NCBI RefSeq assembly: GCF_013141915.1
Contig: NZ_SROX01000019.1
Span: forward strand, 62,001-126,000
Direction: 5' to 3'
Source: Cupriavidus necator
GTDB lineage: Bacteria; Pseudomonadota; Gammaproteobacteria; Burkholderiales; Burkholderiaceae
Length of the DNA: 64,000 bases
Below are positions 1-9,172 of the stretch, piece after piece. Position 1 is the first letter of the stretch. The number at the start of each line of letters is the position of its first letter. Both the position numbers and the translations under genes were made by a program. The notes under the pieces were generated by a model. The model was not told the DNA's origin, did not search any database, and saw only the letters and a list, made by a program, of their open reading frames with translations.

Positions 1-763
1 GGATCAGGAAAGTGACAGTCAGCGAGCGCACCGGGCCCAGCTCGGCGATTAGCCGGTAATACAGGATGTAGGCCAGCGCCGTGCACAGGATGCCCAGCCC
101 CAGCATGGCCCCCCAGACGCCGGCGCCGGCGTCGGGCAGCGTGTTGTGGCGCCACAGCGCGGCGATGCAGAAGGGCAGCAGGAAGGCGGCGGCGCCCAGC
201 AGGCTGCCCGCCGCGACCAGCCGGCTGTCGAGCCCGCCCCGCTGCGTGATCCAGCGCCGCGCCAGAAAGCCCGACAAGCCATAACAGGCGGTAGCAAGCA
301 GGCACGCCAGTGCCCCCAGCAAGACCTCCGCTGAGAACGTCACCGGCCCGGTGCGGGTCAGCACCGCAACACCCGCCACGCCCAGCATCACCCCCACGGC
401 TTTTGCGCGCGTCAGCGGTTCCGCAAACGCGATCGCCCCGATCACCACGCCCATCAGCGGCGTCATTGCATTGAACACCGCCGAGTAGCCGGCCGGCAGC
501 CACAGCGCCGCCACGGCATACATGGCGAACGGAATGCCGGAGTTGACCACGCCCAGCGCCAGCACCGCCGGCCATTTGCCTTGCATGTCCCAGCGCAGGC
601 GCAGCAATGGCAGGCACGCCGCCAGCGTTAGCGCGCCGATCAGGACGCGTACGAACGCCGTCGGTAGTGGCCCCAGCACCGGCGCGCCGATGCGGATAAA
701 CAGGAAGCTGGCGCCCCAGAGGGCCGCAAGCGCCAGCAAGCGAAACAGGTCGAGGGGCTTCAT
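1..763 (-). CDS. EamA/DMT-family drug/metabolite exporter (3' end outside window)
   Basis: The reading frame opens at ATG 763 and runs off the left edge after about 254 codons, so the C-terminus is missing. The protein begins MKPLDLFRLLALAALWGASF, a typical EamA start, and alternates hydrophobic helices with short polar loops. It has WGASFLFIR near residue 17 and GVVIGAIAFAEPLTRAKAVG around residue 110, as expected between the two EamA repeats. Family members are inner-membrane permeases of 280-310 residues that export metabolites or amino acids. The substrate cannot be read from sequence. It is transcribed away from the rest of the window, so the neighbours give no hint. Confidence 0.85.
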   Translation of the reverse strand, partial: MKPLDLFRLLALAALWGASFLFIRIGAPVLGPLPTAFVRVLIGALTLAACLPLLRLRWDMQGKWPAVLALGVVNSGIPFAMYAVAALWLPAGYSAVFNAMTPLMGVVIGAIAFAEPLTRAKAVGVMLGVAGVAVLTRTGPVTFSAEVLLGALACLLATACYGLSGFLARRWITQRGGLDSRLVAAGSLLGAAAFLLPFCIAALWRHNTLPDAGAGVWGAMLGLGILCTALAYILYYRLIAELGPVRSLTVTFLI

Positions 764-1048
764 TGGTCAGCGGTGAGGGCGCGCCAGAAAGGTCGGCGAT
801 GCCGCATTGGACGCCGGCACGGCGTCCATCGCAAGCCGGATTCGGACCTGTGGCCCGCCACCGCCCGGCCGGCGAGTAAGGAATTTGCACCCAGTTGACC
901 GATCTACGCGAAATTTGGGAGGCGTTTCCGCCACAATGTCACTTAAACGCGTCACTTTCTTACCGCGAGCTTTCATCGTCCCCCCTCGCAGGAGGGGGCG
1001 GTACGGCGATGCGTGACAATCCGCATTCGATTAAATTAAAATCTGGTC
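764..1048. other. Intergenic stretch, no convincing gene
   Basis: The 481 bases between the exporter start (763) and the PadR-like start (1245) hold only short ORFs with no recognisable product. Visible elements are a C-run/G-run hairpin at about 980-998 and an AT-rich segment at 1029-1043. The possible small RNA at 1049-1120 is listed separately. Confidence 0.5.
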
Positions 1049-1120
1049 TGCGCCAGAGTTAATTGACCCCTCCGACGCATTCCCGACAAGCCGCCAGGCC
1101 TCCTGGCGGCTTCTTTTTTT
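1049..1120 (+). ncRNA. Candidate small RNA of about 70 nt
   Basis: A promoter-like pair, GTGACA at 1013-1018 and TAAAAT at 1037-1042 with 18 bases between, precedes a short interval ending in a strong intrinsic terminator (1088-1120). No ORF fits inside. The 5' end can form a small TCTGG/CCAGA hairpin (1042-1057), followed by an unpaired stretch with CCCCTCC, which could pair with a ribosome-binding site. The terminator lies upstream of the PadR-like gene, and no coding gene on this strand precedes it, which is why I infer a stand-alone transcript. I do not recognise a known RNA family. The terminator could instead act as a leader element of the downstream gene. Confidence 0.4.
1088..1120 (+). 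terminator. Intrinsic terminator
   Basis: An 11-bp perfect stem (1088-1098 with 1102-1112) with a 3-base loop is followed by CTTTTTTT. This is one of the clearest Rho-independent terminators in the window. It ends whatever is transcribed rightward from before 1088. Confidence 0.85.
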
Positions 1121-1244
1121 GATCCGGTAGAATGCGCGTTGCCCCGGGCACGCCCCGTGCCTCGCCTGTCCCGTGGCGCTGCCGGCGTCACACTGCCTGC
1201 ATCCTGCGTCAACCGGCGCGGCGCCAGCCGCGTTGCCAATCCAC

Positions 1245-1568
1245 ATGAAACGACAGTTCCTCGGCCTGCTGGCCCGCGTCTACGTCCTGCAATTTGCCCT
1301 GGAAGTCCCGGCCACGGTGGCCATGCTGGCTGACATGCTGCTGGAATATGGCTTCCAGGTCGATATCGGCTCGGTGCGCCCCTTGCTGCGCGCGTTGCAA
1401 ATGGAAGGCTACCTGGAAAGTGTGCTGCGCGACGGCATCGGCCGGGTCTACCTGCTGACCGAACGCGGCCGCGAAGAACTGCAGGCCAGCCGCCAGCGCA
1501 TCGACGACCTCTATCGCCGCCTGCACGCCGGCCTGCCAATCACCGACGAAGCACAACGCTCCGCCTGA
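1245..1568 (+). CDS. Small winged-helix regulator, PadR-like
   Basis: A 107-residue protein starting at ATG 1245 (MKRQFLGLLARVYVLQF). Residues about 20-75 read as a winged helix: an AMLADMLLEYGF helix, then VRPLLRALQMEGYLESV, typical of a PadR recognition helix followed by the wing, then GRVYLLTERGREEL. The C-terminal helix ASRQRIDDLYRRLH would serve dimerisation. PadR proteins are one-component repressors of metabolism or stress genes. No ligand domain is visible and no target gene is adjacent in the same orientation. It is convergent with the phosphonate transporter, so I cannot assign a regulon. An in-frame upstream ATG at 1173 exists but lacks homology-like sequence. Confidence 0.65.
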   Translation: MKRQFLGLLARVYVLQFALEVPATVAMLADMLLEYGFQVDIGSVRPLLRALQMEGYLESVLRDGIGRVYLLTERGREELQASRQRIDDLYRRLHAGLPITDEAQRSA

Positions 1569-1593
1569 TCGCGCGCCGGAGGCTGCCGCCGCG

Positions 1594-1613
1594 AGCGTAC
1601 CCGTTTCTGCGCG
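1594..1613 (-). repeat. Dispersed 20-bp repeat, copy 1
   Basis: On the minus strand this reads CGCGCAGAAACGGGTACGCT, one of six copies of CACGCAGAANYGGGTACGCT in the window. It lies about 40 bases downstream of the phosphonate-binding-protein stop and has the same orientation as that gene. Confidence 0.6.
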
Positions 1614-1653
1614 GCTGCTTTGTCACGGCGGCGCCTCGGCCGGCGTACCGACC

Positions 1654-2679
1654 TTACTTCTTCTCCGCCTTTCCTTCGTAGCGCTTGCTCCATTCGGCCA
1701 GGATGCGGTCGCGGTTATCGCTGGCCCAGCGGAAGTCGTTCTTGATGAGGCGCTTCTCGTAGTCTGCCGGCAGCAGCGCATCGGGCTTGGCGATGCCCGG
1801 CACGGCCAGCACCGCGAAGTTCTTTTCATACAGCGCCATCGCCTCGCGCGACGCCGAGAAGTCGGCCAGCTTGCGCGCGGCATCAAGCTGCCGGGTGCCC
1901 TTGACGATGGCGGTGGCCTCGATGTCCCAGCCCAGGCCTTCGCTGGGCAGCACGATATCGATCGGCGCGCCTTCCTTCTTCGACTTCATGGCGCGGTACT
2001 CGAACGCGATGCCGATCGGGAATTCGCCCTGCGCCGCCATCTTGCACGGCTTGGAGCCCGAGTGCGTGTACAGGCCGATGTTCTTGTGCAGGGCGTCCAT
2101 GTATTGCCAGCCCTTCTGCTCCCCCATCATCTGGAGCCATGCACTGACGTCGAGGAAGCCCGTGCCCGACGAGGCCGGATGCGGCATCACCACCTTGCCT
2201 GCGTAGACCGGCTTGGCCAGGTCGGCCCACGAGCTGGGCTTGGGCAGGCCCTGCTTCTGCGCCTCGACCGTGTTGAAACAGATCGCCGCGCCCCACACGT
2301 CCATGCCGACCCATGCCGGCGGGTTGGCCGGGCTGCGGTATTTGGCATCGATCGCCGCGAGGTTCTTCGGCGCATACGGTTCGAGCATGCCTTCCTTGTC
2401 CAGGATCGCCAGGCTGGAGCCGGCCAGGCCCCACACCGCGTCGGCGCGCGGCGCGGCCTTTTCCGCCAGCAGCTTGGCGGTGACGATGCCGGTGGAGTCG
2501 CGCACCCACTTGATCTCGATCTCGGGATGCACCTTCTCGAAGGCAGCCTTGTAGGCGGCGATCTGGTCGGCTTCGAGCGCGGTGTAGACCGTCAGCACGG
2601 TGGCGGCGGCGGCGTGGCCGGCCAGCAGCGGCAGCGTGGCAGCGGCCAATGCTGCGGCAAGGCGGGTGATGCGGGACAT
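1654..2679 (-). CDS. phnS: 2-aminoethylphosphonate-type ABC transporter, periplasmic binding protein
   Basis: A 341-residue protein; start at ATG 2679 preceded by AAGGAGAAACC. A signal peptide of about 25 residues (MSRITRLAAALAAATLPLLA, ending AHA/AAA) is followed by TVLTVYTALEADQIAAYKAAF, typical of the iron(III)/thiamine/phosphonate branch of type II binding proteins. The string WGLAGSSLAILDKEGMLEPY and the segment VVMPHPASSGTGFLDVSAWL also fit the PhnS group. It is the last gene of a three-gene minus-strand operon after an ATPase and a fused permease, which is the usual layout of the alternative AEP importer. The substrate is inferred from family resemblance. No phosphonatase or phnW gene is in the window, so polyamine or iron uptake cannot be fully excluded. 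Confidence 0.75.
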   Translation of the reverse strand: MSRITRLAAALAAATLPLLAGHAAAATVLTVYTALEADQIAAYKAAFEKVHPEIEIKWVRDSTGIVTAKLLAEKAAPRADAVWGLAGSSLAILDKEGMLEPYAPKNLAAIDAKYRSPANPPAWVGMDVWGAAICFNTVEAQKQGLPKPSSWADLAKPVYAGKVVMPHPASSGTGFLDVSAWLQMMGEQKGWQYMDALHKNIGLYTHSGSKPCKMAAQGEFPIGIAFEYRAMKSKKEGAPIDIVLPSEGLGWDIEATAIVKGTRQLDAARKLADFSASREAMALYEKNFAVLAVPGIAKPDALLPADYEKRLIKNDFRWASDNRDRILAEWSKRYEGKAEKK

Positions 2680-2743
2680 GGTTTCTCCTTTGGGGTCGGT
2701 CAGTGTGTTGCGCAATGCAGCGGGATGACAAAACGGCAACGGT

Positions 2744-4471
2744 TCAGCCGGCGCGCCAGCGCTGCGCGCGGCGCAGCCAGCCGGCCGAGAACGCGTGCAA
2801 CAGCAGCGCCGCCAGTACGGCGGTCAGCAGGATCAGGGTCGACATCGCCGCGGCGGGTGCGGTATCGCCGGCATCATCCATGTTCAGCACCGAGATCGCG
2901 GCCAGCACGGTGTCGGGGCTGTACAGGAAGATCACCGCCGAGACCGTCGTCATCGACGACACGAACAGGTAGCGGAAGATGTCGAGCAACGCCGGCAGGC
3001 ACACCGGCACGGTCACGCGCCAGCACGTCAGCAGCGGCGCCACGCCCAGCGCCAGCGCGGCGGCCTCGAACTCCTGGTCCAGTTGCCGCAGTGCGGCGGC
3101 CGCGGTCAGGTGGCCGGTGGTGTAGCAGTGCGCGACATTGCACAGCACCAGCAGCGCCATGGTGCCGTACAGCGCGTGCAGCGGATTACCGGGCGCATTG
3201 AAGAACAACACATAGCCCAGGCCGAGCACCAGGCCCGGCACTGCCATCGGCAGCAGGAAGCCCGCACGCAGCACGCCGTGCAGCCACGCGGGCCCGCGCG
3301 TGCGCAAGGTCAGCCAGGCGCCCAGGAAGATCGTCGCCGTGCCGGCCAGCGCGGTCAGTGCCGACAGCTTCAGGCTGTTGCGGTAGGCCAGCCAGCCGCC
3401 GCCGTCCATGTTGTCGAAGTCGTAGTGCGCCAGCGTCAGGCTCAGGTTGTACGGCCACAGCTTGACCAGTGACGCCCCCACCGCGGTGGCAACCACCGTC
3501 AGCAGCGCGGCGCTGATGCCCAGCACCAGCAGCAGGCATGCGCTGTCGCGGCCACGCTCGGGCGCCGGCACGTACACCTGCGCGCGGCTGCCCAGCTGCG
3601 TGCGCTGGCGCCGCTGCAGCGCCATGTCCACGGCAAAGGTCAGCAGCGCGGGCGCCAGCAACAGCATGCCGATCAGCGCCCCGCGGTCGAACTGCTGCTG
3701 GCCGACCACGGCCTTGTATGCCTCCAGCGCCAGCACCGGGTAGCCACCGCCCACCACCTTGGGCACGCCAAAATCCGTGATCACCAGCGTCAGCACCAGG
3801 CAGGCTGCGGCGAACAGGCCCTGGCGCGCGCCCGGCAGCGTCACGGTACGAAAGGTGCGCCACGGGCCGGCGCCCATCGCGCGCGCCGCTTCATAGAGGC
3901 GCGCATCGGCCAGCGACAGCGTCGCCACCAGCACCATCAGCGCATGCGGAAAGGTATAGAAAGCCTCGCCCAGCACGATGCCCCAGAAGCCATAGATGCC
4001 ACCCGCCCCGAAGGCGCCGCGGAAGATGCCCTGGTTGCCGAACAGGTAGACCAGCGCGAGCGCCGGCAGCAGCGAGGGGGCGAACAGCGGCAGCAGCGCA
4101 ATGCCGCGCCACAGCGGCCGCAGCGCGATGCAGGAACGCTGCAGCGCATAGGCAAAGCCGAACGCCAGCGGCACCACCAGCGCCACCACCGTCAGCGACA
4201 CCGCCACGCTGCGCCCGAGCATCGGCAGGAAGTTGGGGCCGGAGACCAGCGCGGCCAGGCGCGCGCCCAGCACCCACTGGCCCGCGCCATCGAACCAGGC
4301 CTGGCGGAACAGCGCCAGCAGCGGCAACAGCAGGCCGACGGCAAGCCCGGCCAGCCAGAGCCACTTCATCGCGGCGGGGGCGCCGTGCGCCAGCCGCGCG
4401 GCCAGGCCGGTGCCGCGCCGGTGGGATGCAGGTGCCTGCGTTGGCAGCACCGCCGTGGCGGCGCGCGTCAT
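2744..4471 (-). CDS. ABC transporter permease, two fused membrane domains (AEP/iron type)
   Basis: A 575-residue inner-membrane protein starting at ATG 4471, sharing ATGA with the stop of the upstream ATPase gene, so the two are translationally coupled. About 12 hydrophobic segments form two homologous permease halves, each with an EAA-loop-like motif: EAARAMGAGPWRTFRTVTLP in the first half and EAAALALGVAPLLTCWRVTVP in the second. Such fused permeases are typical of FbpB and of the PhnU2 type used for 2-aminoethylphosphonate. The 64-base gap to the binding-protein gene holds only its ribosome-binding site. The coordinates follow the overlap; an in-frame upstream start would extend into the ATPase. 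Confidence 0.85.
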   Translation of the reverse strand: MTRAATAVLPTQAPASHRRGTGLAARLAHGAPAAMKWLWLAGLAVGLLLPLLALFRQAWFDGAGQWVLGARLAALVSGPNFLPMLGRSVAVSLTVVALVVPLAFGFAYALQRSCIALRPLWRGIALLPLFAPSLLPALALVYLFGNQGIFRGAFGAGGIYGFWGIVLGEAFYTFPHALMVLVATLSLADARLYEAARAMGAGPWRTFRTVTLPGARQGLFAAACLVLTLVITDFGVPKVVGGGYPVLALEAYKAVVGQQQFDRGALIGMLLLAPALLTFAVDMALQRRQRTQLGSRAQVYVPAPERGRDSACLLLVLGISAALLTVVATAVGASLVKLWPYNLSLTLAHYDFDNMDGGGWLAYRNSLKLSALTALAGTATIFLGAWLTLRTRGPAWLHGVLRAGFLLPMAVPGLVLGLGYVLFFNAPGNPLHALYGTMALLVLCNVAHCYTTGHLTAAAALRQLDQEFEAAALALGVAPLLTCWRVTVPVCLPALLDIFRYLFVSSMTTVSAVIFLYSPDTVLAAISVLNMDDAGDTAPAAAMSTLILLTAVLAALLLHAFSAGWLRRAQRWRAG

Positions 4472-5559
4472 GCGAACACCCGCAACGCCGGCGCGGGCAA
4501 GGCAATCCAGAACTTGTGGCCGCCCGCCTCCGGCAGCCGGTGCCGCGCCTCGCGCGCGACGTCGGCAAACAGCGTCAGCCCGGGCAGGCGGTCGGCTGCC
4601 AGCGCGAGCCGATAGCGGTTGCCCAGGTAGGTCTGGTCGACCACGCGCGCCAGCAGCCGGTTGGGCTCGGCGGGGTCCGGGTCCAGCCGCACCGCCTCCG
4701 GGCGGCAGCACAGCCTGCCGGCGCCAGCCACTGGCGCCGCGGCGTCCAATAGCAGCTCGACCGCCTCGCTGCCCTCGCCAACCAGGAAGCGCCCGGCCGC
4801 GCTGTGTCCGGGCAGCCAGTTGGCCTGGCCGACAAAGCCGGCGACGAAGGCCGACGCCGGCTGCTCGTAGATCTCGGCGGGCGTGCCCGCCTGCACGATG
4901 CGCCCCCCCTCCATCACGGCGATGCGGTCGGCCATGGTCATGGCCTCTTCCTGGTCGTGGGTGACCATCACGGTGGTGATGTTCAGGCGGCGCTGCAGCT
5001 GGCGCAGCTCGGCGCGTAGATGTTCGCGCACGCGCGCATCGAGCGCCGACATCGGCTCATCCAGCAACAGCAGCGAAGGCGCCGGCGCCAGCGCACGGGC
5101 CATTGCCACGCGCTGCTGCTGGCCGCCGGAGAGCTGCCCGGGGAACTTGCGTTCGCTGCCGGCCAGCCCGACCAGGCCGAGCATCTCGGCCACGCGCGCG
5201 TCGCGGTGCGTGCGCCCCATGCCGCGCCCGTGCAGCCCGTACGCGACGTTCTGCGCCACGGTAAGGTTGGGAAACAGCGCGTAGGACTGGAACAGGATGC
5301 CGTAGTCGCGCGCCTGCGGCGGCAGGCCGGTCAGCGCGCGCGCGCCGGCGTGGATGCGGCCGGCGTCCTCGCGCTCGAGGCCCGCGATGATGCGCAGCAG
5401 CGTGGTCTTGCCGCAGCCGGACGGGCCCAGCAGGCACAGCAGCTCGCCTTGCCCGACCGACAGCGACACGCCATCCAGCGCCACGAAGCCGCCAAAGCGC
5501 TTGCTGACCTGGTCCACGGCCAGGAACGCCCTGCCCTGCGTTGGCTTGCCAGCCTGCAT
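4468..5559 (-). CDS. phnT: ABC transporter ATP-binding protein, AEP type
   Basis: A 363-residue ATPase. Walker A LLGPSGCGKTT lies near residue 45, the signature LSGGQQQRVAMARAL near 145 and Walker B LLLLDEPMSALD near 165, followed by a switch VMVTHDQEEAMTMADRI. The C-terminal 120 residues form a TOBE-like regulatory domain (RPEAVRLDPDP). I chose ATG 5559 because GGGGAGA stands 7 bases upstream; ATG 5577 is possible. It is the first gene of the operon and overlaps the permease by ATGA. It energises uptake through the fused permease. The specificity for 2-aminoethylphosphonate is inferred from operon layout and family resemblance. Confidence 0.8.
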   Translation of the reverse strand: MQAGKPTQGRAFLAVDQVSKRFGGFVALDGVSLSVGQGELLCLLGPSGCGKTTLLRIIAGLEREDAGRIHAGARALTGLPPQARDYGILFQSYALFPNLTVAQNVAYGLHGRGMGRTHRDARVAEMLGLVGLAGSERKFPGQLSGGQQQRVAMARALAPAPSLLLLDEPMSALDARVREHLRAELRQLQRRLNITTVMVTHDQEEAMTMADRIAVMEGGRIVQAGTPAEIYEQPASAFVAGFVGQANWLPGHSAAGRFLVGEGSEAVELLLDAAAPVAGAGRLCCRPEAVRLDPDPAEPNRLLARVVDQTYLGNRYRLALAADRLPGLTLFADVAREARHRLPEAGGHKFWIALPAPALRVFA

Positions 5560-5690
5560 TACCGAATCTCCCCGCATCTCGATCGAACCGGCCGCCAGCA
5601 TAGGCAGCGCAGATGCCAGCCATATGGCAGATCGGCAAAGTATTTCGATGGCGCTATCGGGGGATTTGGGATGCAGCGCGCGGCGCGCGG

Positions 5691-8600
5691 TCAGGCCTGG
5701 TACGGCGTGGACGCGGCCCGGATGCGGGCAATGTCGGGCACGGCCAGCGGCTTGCGCAGCACCTCGCGCAGCGCGTCCTGCGGCACGCCTTGGCTGAACA
5801 GGAAGCCCTGCAGCCCGTCGCATCCCTGCGCGCGCAGGAAGGCGAACTGCGCGGCAGTCTCGACCCCTTCGGCAATCACTTTCAGATGCAGCTGGTGGCC
5901 GAGCGCGATGATGGCCGCGGCCACGGCCTGGTCGTGGCCCGGCGTGGCCACGCCGTCGACAAAGGACTTGTCGATCTTGAGCCGGCTGATCGGCAGCCGG
6001 GTCAGGTAGCTGAGTCCCGAGTACCCGGTGCCGAAATCGTCGATCGACAGTCCCACGCCCAGCTCGCGCAGGCGGCGGAAGGTTTCGATGGTGGTCTCGC
6101 CGCCATCGACCAGGAGCCCTTCGGTGACTTCGATCACCAGCCCCTGCGGCGGCAGGCCGGCTTGCTGCAGGCAGCGCGCCACGGTGTCGGGGAAGCTGGC
6201 CTGGCGCAGTTGCAGCGGCGAGATATTGACCGCCACCTCGAGGTCGCGGCCCAGTTCCGTGCGCAAGGCCTGGATCTCGCGGCAGGCGGTGGCGAGGGTC
6301 CATTCACCCAGCGGCACCACCAGGCCGCTCTGCTCGGCAATGGGGATGAACTCGGCCGGCTGCATGACGCCGCGCTCGGCGGTCTCCCAGGTGATCAGCG
6401 CCTCGACGCCGGGAATGGTCAGCGTGGCGGTATCGACGATGGGCTGGTAGCGCAGCCGGAACTCGTTGCCGGCCAGGGCGCGCCGCAGCAGGCCTTCGAT
6501 GGTGAAGCGCGCCAGCGAGGCCTCGGCCATTGCGCTGGCAAAGCGGCACAGCTGCGCGCGCCCGCCCTGCTTGGCGGCGTAGACCGCCGAGTCGGCGGAC
6601 TTGAGCAGCTCGGTCAGCGAGTCGCCATCGTCGGGGAACACTGCCATGCCGATCGAAGGCGTCACGCGCAGGCGCTGGCCGCCGGCCAGCAACTCTTCAT
6701 TGACGCGCGCCTGGATCTTGGCGGCGATCAGCTCGGCTTCGCTGTCGTGGCGCAGGCCGCCCAGCACCACGCCGAACTCGTCGCCGCCCATGCGTGCCAC
6801 CAGGTCGCCCTGGCGCACCGTGCCCTTAATGCGGTCGGCCATGGTGCGCAGGACGTCGTCGCCCACCGGGTGGCCGAGCGAATCGTTGATGTGCTTGAAG
6901 TGATCCAGGTCGAGCAACAGCAGCGCCACGCGCTCGCCGCGGGTGCGCGCTTGCAGCAGCAGGGCCTGGGCGCGCTCGCTCAGCTCGGCGCGGTTGGGCA
7001 GGCCGGTCAGCGGGTCGTGCAGCGCCAGGTGGCGGATGTACTCGTCCACGCGCAGGCGCTCGGTCAGGTCGTAGCCGATCGCCTGGTAGCCGGCTGCCGG
7101 CGCGCCGGGCGCGACATGGCTGGCGGACTCCTCCACCTGCGACGGCACGGGCAACGCGGACACCGCCAGGCGCACCGGCATGCGCGAGCCGCCCTTGCGC
7201 ACCCAGGTCCATTCGCGTTCATCGGTCAGCCCCAGCCGCGGCTTGGCCAGCAGCGCGGGCAGCCCGGGCGGCACCGGCGCGCCCAGTTCGGCGCTCAGTG
7301 CGCGCGCGTGCTCGGCCAATTCGGCGGCGACATGCAGGCCGGTCATGGGCATGTGGCCGACCAGTTCGGCGCTGCTGTACCACAGCATGCGCTGGCCGGC
7401 CGCGTTGATGCCGGTGATCAGGCCGTGCTGGTCGAAGGTGATGACGCAGAAGGCGGCGTGGTCGAGCAGCCCGGCATAGCGCGCCGCCTGCACCCCGGCA
7501 GCCTCCTGCGCGCGCCGTTCGGGCGCGACGTCCGTCAGCGCCCACAGCCAGTGGCACGCCGCGCCGGCGGCGCCGGGCAGGCGCGCGGCGCTGACGCGCA
7601 GCGCAAAGCTGGCGCCGTCGGCGCGCACGCCCGCCAGTTCGCGGTGGACCGCGGAACCCGCCGCGGCGTCGGCCGGAACCACGCCGGTGGCGCCGGGAAC
7701 CAGCGCGTCCAGGCTGCGTCCGGCCAGGCGCGTTGCATCGGTGCCGAACAATTGCCCGGCGCGCTCGCTGGCGCGCACCACCACGCCCTGCGCATCGGTC
7801 ACGACAAAGCCATCGGCGGACTGGGCCAGGCAGGCCTGCAGCAGGGCGCTGTCGTCTTCCCAGGCGTGCATGGCCTGCGCCTCGCGCTGGCGTGCGGCGC
7901 GGCCCTGGCGCGCCAGCGCATGGGTCAGCCATGCCAGCAGCAGCGTCGCCAGCGCACCCGCGGCCGGGACCAGATAAGCGGGCTGCGGGCCATGCGCGGC
8001 TTCGAAGGCGGGACGGGTGGCGGCGCGCAGCGTCCAGCTGCGGCCGCCATAGTGGAACTGGCGCTCGCCCTGCAGCAGCGGGGCCTTGCCGTCTTCGCGC
8101 AGCTCGCCTTCGGTGGGTCCGCCCGACAGCAGCGCCCCGGCCGCGGCGGGGCCGCCCTCGTGCAGCGACAGTTCGAGTTCATTCGCGGCTGAGGACCCGA
8201 CGGCGCGCATCAGGTCGCCCAGCCGCAGCGACAGATAGACGTAGCCGAGCACGGCGTCGCGCCGCTGCGCCACCGTGCTCAGCGCGGCAGCGCCGCCGTA
8301 GACCGGCAGGAACACCATCGCGCCGCGCTGGCGCGGCACGGCCTCGGTCTCGCGGATCGGGTCCAGGCCGGCGCTCAGGCGCGGCTCGCCGCTGTCGCGG
8401 GCGGCTTCGAGCGCGGCCCGGCGGGTGGGCTCGGACAGCATGTCGAAACCGGCCACCCGCATGCTGCGCCCGTCCAGCGGATCAATGTAGAGGATGGGCG
8501 CGTACAGCGCGCGCGTACCGGCGGGATGGATGCTGTAATCGGCGAGGCCGTCGGCGCGGGCGGCCTGCACCAGCCGTGGAACCTGCTGCGGCGTGGTGAG

Positions 8601-8915
8601 CGGCGCGTAGCCGATCGCCTGGGTGCCGGCTGGCAGGTCGTCGCGCTGCGCGGTATAGAGATAATTGCGCCATTGCGCGCGCGAGGTGCCGGGATTGGCC
8701 GTCATCACCGCGGCCACGCCGCGCAGCAGCCGTTCGTTCTCCTGCATGCGCTCGCGCAGCGCGCCGCCGGCTTGCGCCAGCAGCGCATCGAAGTGCTGCT
8801 GGGCGGCGCGGCGCTCGAGCCGGTCGGCCTGCAGCCATGCCCCCGCCGTCAGCATCGCGCCGCCGGCCGCGACCAGCAATGACAACAGGGCGGGAGGAAG
8901 CGAAGTCAGTCTCAT
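5691..8915 (-). CDS. Membrane CHASE-PAS-GGDEF-EAL protein (c-di-GMP turnover)
   Basis: A 1074-residue protein starting at ATG 8915. A first membrane helix (about residues 9-28) is followed by a periplasmic CHASE-like sensor (about 60-300, with MSEPTRRAALEAARDSGEP) and a second helix (about 318-340). Two PAS-like regions (about 370-600) precede a GGDEF domain with intact MGGDEF and an RxxD inhibitory site (RQGD) five residues upstream. A complete EAL domain ends the protein: VEALITWE, IEVTEGLLV, IDDFGTGYSGL, LKIDKSF, VIAEGVET. Both catalytic domains look competent, so it may synthesise and degrade c-di-GMP, although such hybrids are often net phosphodiesterases. It is divergent from a diguanylate cyclase at 9173. 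Confidence 0.92.
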   Translation of the reverse strand: MRLTSLPPALLSLLVAAGGAMLTAGAWLQADRLERRAAQQHFDALLAQAGGALRERMQENERLLRGVAAVMTANPGTSRAQWRNYLYTAQRDDLPAGTQAIGYAPLTTPQQVPRLVQAARADGLADYSIHPAGTRALYAPILYIDPLDGRSMRVAGFDMLSEPTRRAALEAARDSGEPRLSAGLDPIRETEAVPRQRGAMVFLPVYGGAAALSTVAQRRDAVLGYVYLSLRLGDLMRAVGSSAANELELSLHEGGPAAAGALLSGGPTEGELREDGKAPLLQGERQFHYGGRSWTLRAATRPAFEAAHGPQPAYLVPAAGALATLLLAWLTHALARQGRAARQREAQAMHAWEDDSALLQACLAQSADGFVVTDAQGVVVRASERAGQLFGTDATRLAGRSLDALVPGATGVVPADAAAGSAVHRELAGVRADGASFALRVSAARLPGAAGAACHWLWALTDVAPERRAQEAAGVQAARYAGLLDHAAFCVITFDQHGLITGINAAGQRMLWYSSAELVGHMPMTGLHVAAELAEHARALSAELGAPVPPGLPALLAKPRLGLTDEREWTWVRKGGSRMPVRLAVSALPVPSQVEESASHVAPGAPAAGYQAIGYDLTERLRVDEYIRHLALHDPLTGLPNRAELSERAQALLLQARTRGERVALLLLDLDHFKHINDSLGHPVGDDVLRTMADRIKGTVRQGDLVARMGGDEFGVVLGGLRHDSEAELIAAKIQARVNEELLAGGQRLRVTPSIGMAVFPDDGDSLTELLKSADSAVYAAKQGGRAQLCRFASAMAEASLARFTIEGLLRRALAGNEFRLRYQPIVDTATLTIPGVEALITWETAERGVMQPAEFIPIAEQSGLVVPLGEWTLATACREIQALRTELGRDLEVAVNISPLQLRQASFPDTVARCLQQAGLPPQGLVIEVTEGLLVDGGETTIETFRRLRELGVGLSIDDFGTGYSGLSYLTRLPISRLKIDKSFVDGVATPGHDQAVAAAIIALGHQLHLKVIAEGVETAAQFAFLRAQGCDGLQGFLFSQGVPQDALREVLRKPLAVPDIARIRAASTPYQA

Positions 8916-9172
8916 GTTCGGTGGGTTCCGGCATGCGGCAGGGGCACCTCCCCTGCGCAGGCATGCCGCCACGCGGCCAGCCCTCGCCTTAGCGGGGGAC
9001 TATACCGTGGCGCAGGCAGCGCGCACAGCCCCGCCGCGGCATGGCGCCGGCAGCGGGGAAATGCCGGATGCCCCACTGCGGCGGGGTATGCTAGGGTTGT
9101 ACCCGAGACTCGACCTGCAGTTTGCGACAAGCTTGCGCCTCCTCGCAGCCTTGCGCCCCCACTGCACCCGAC

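Noticed and set aside
5613..8192. 859-codon plus-strand open frame
   Set aside because: It lies antisense to the GGDEF-EAL gene, whose domains are unmistakable. Its composition (His, Arg, Gln, Gly) is that of a GC-driven shadow.
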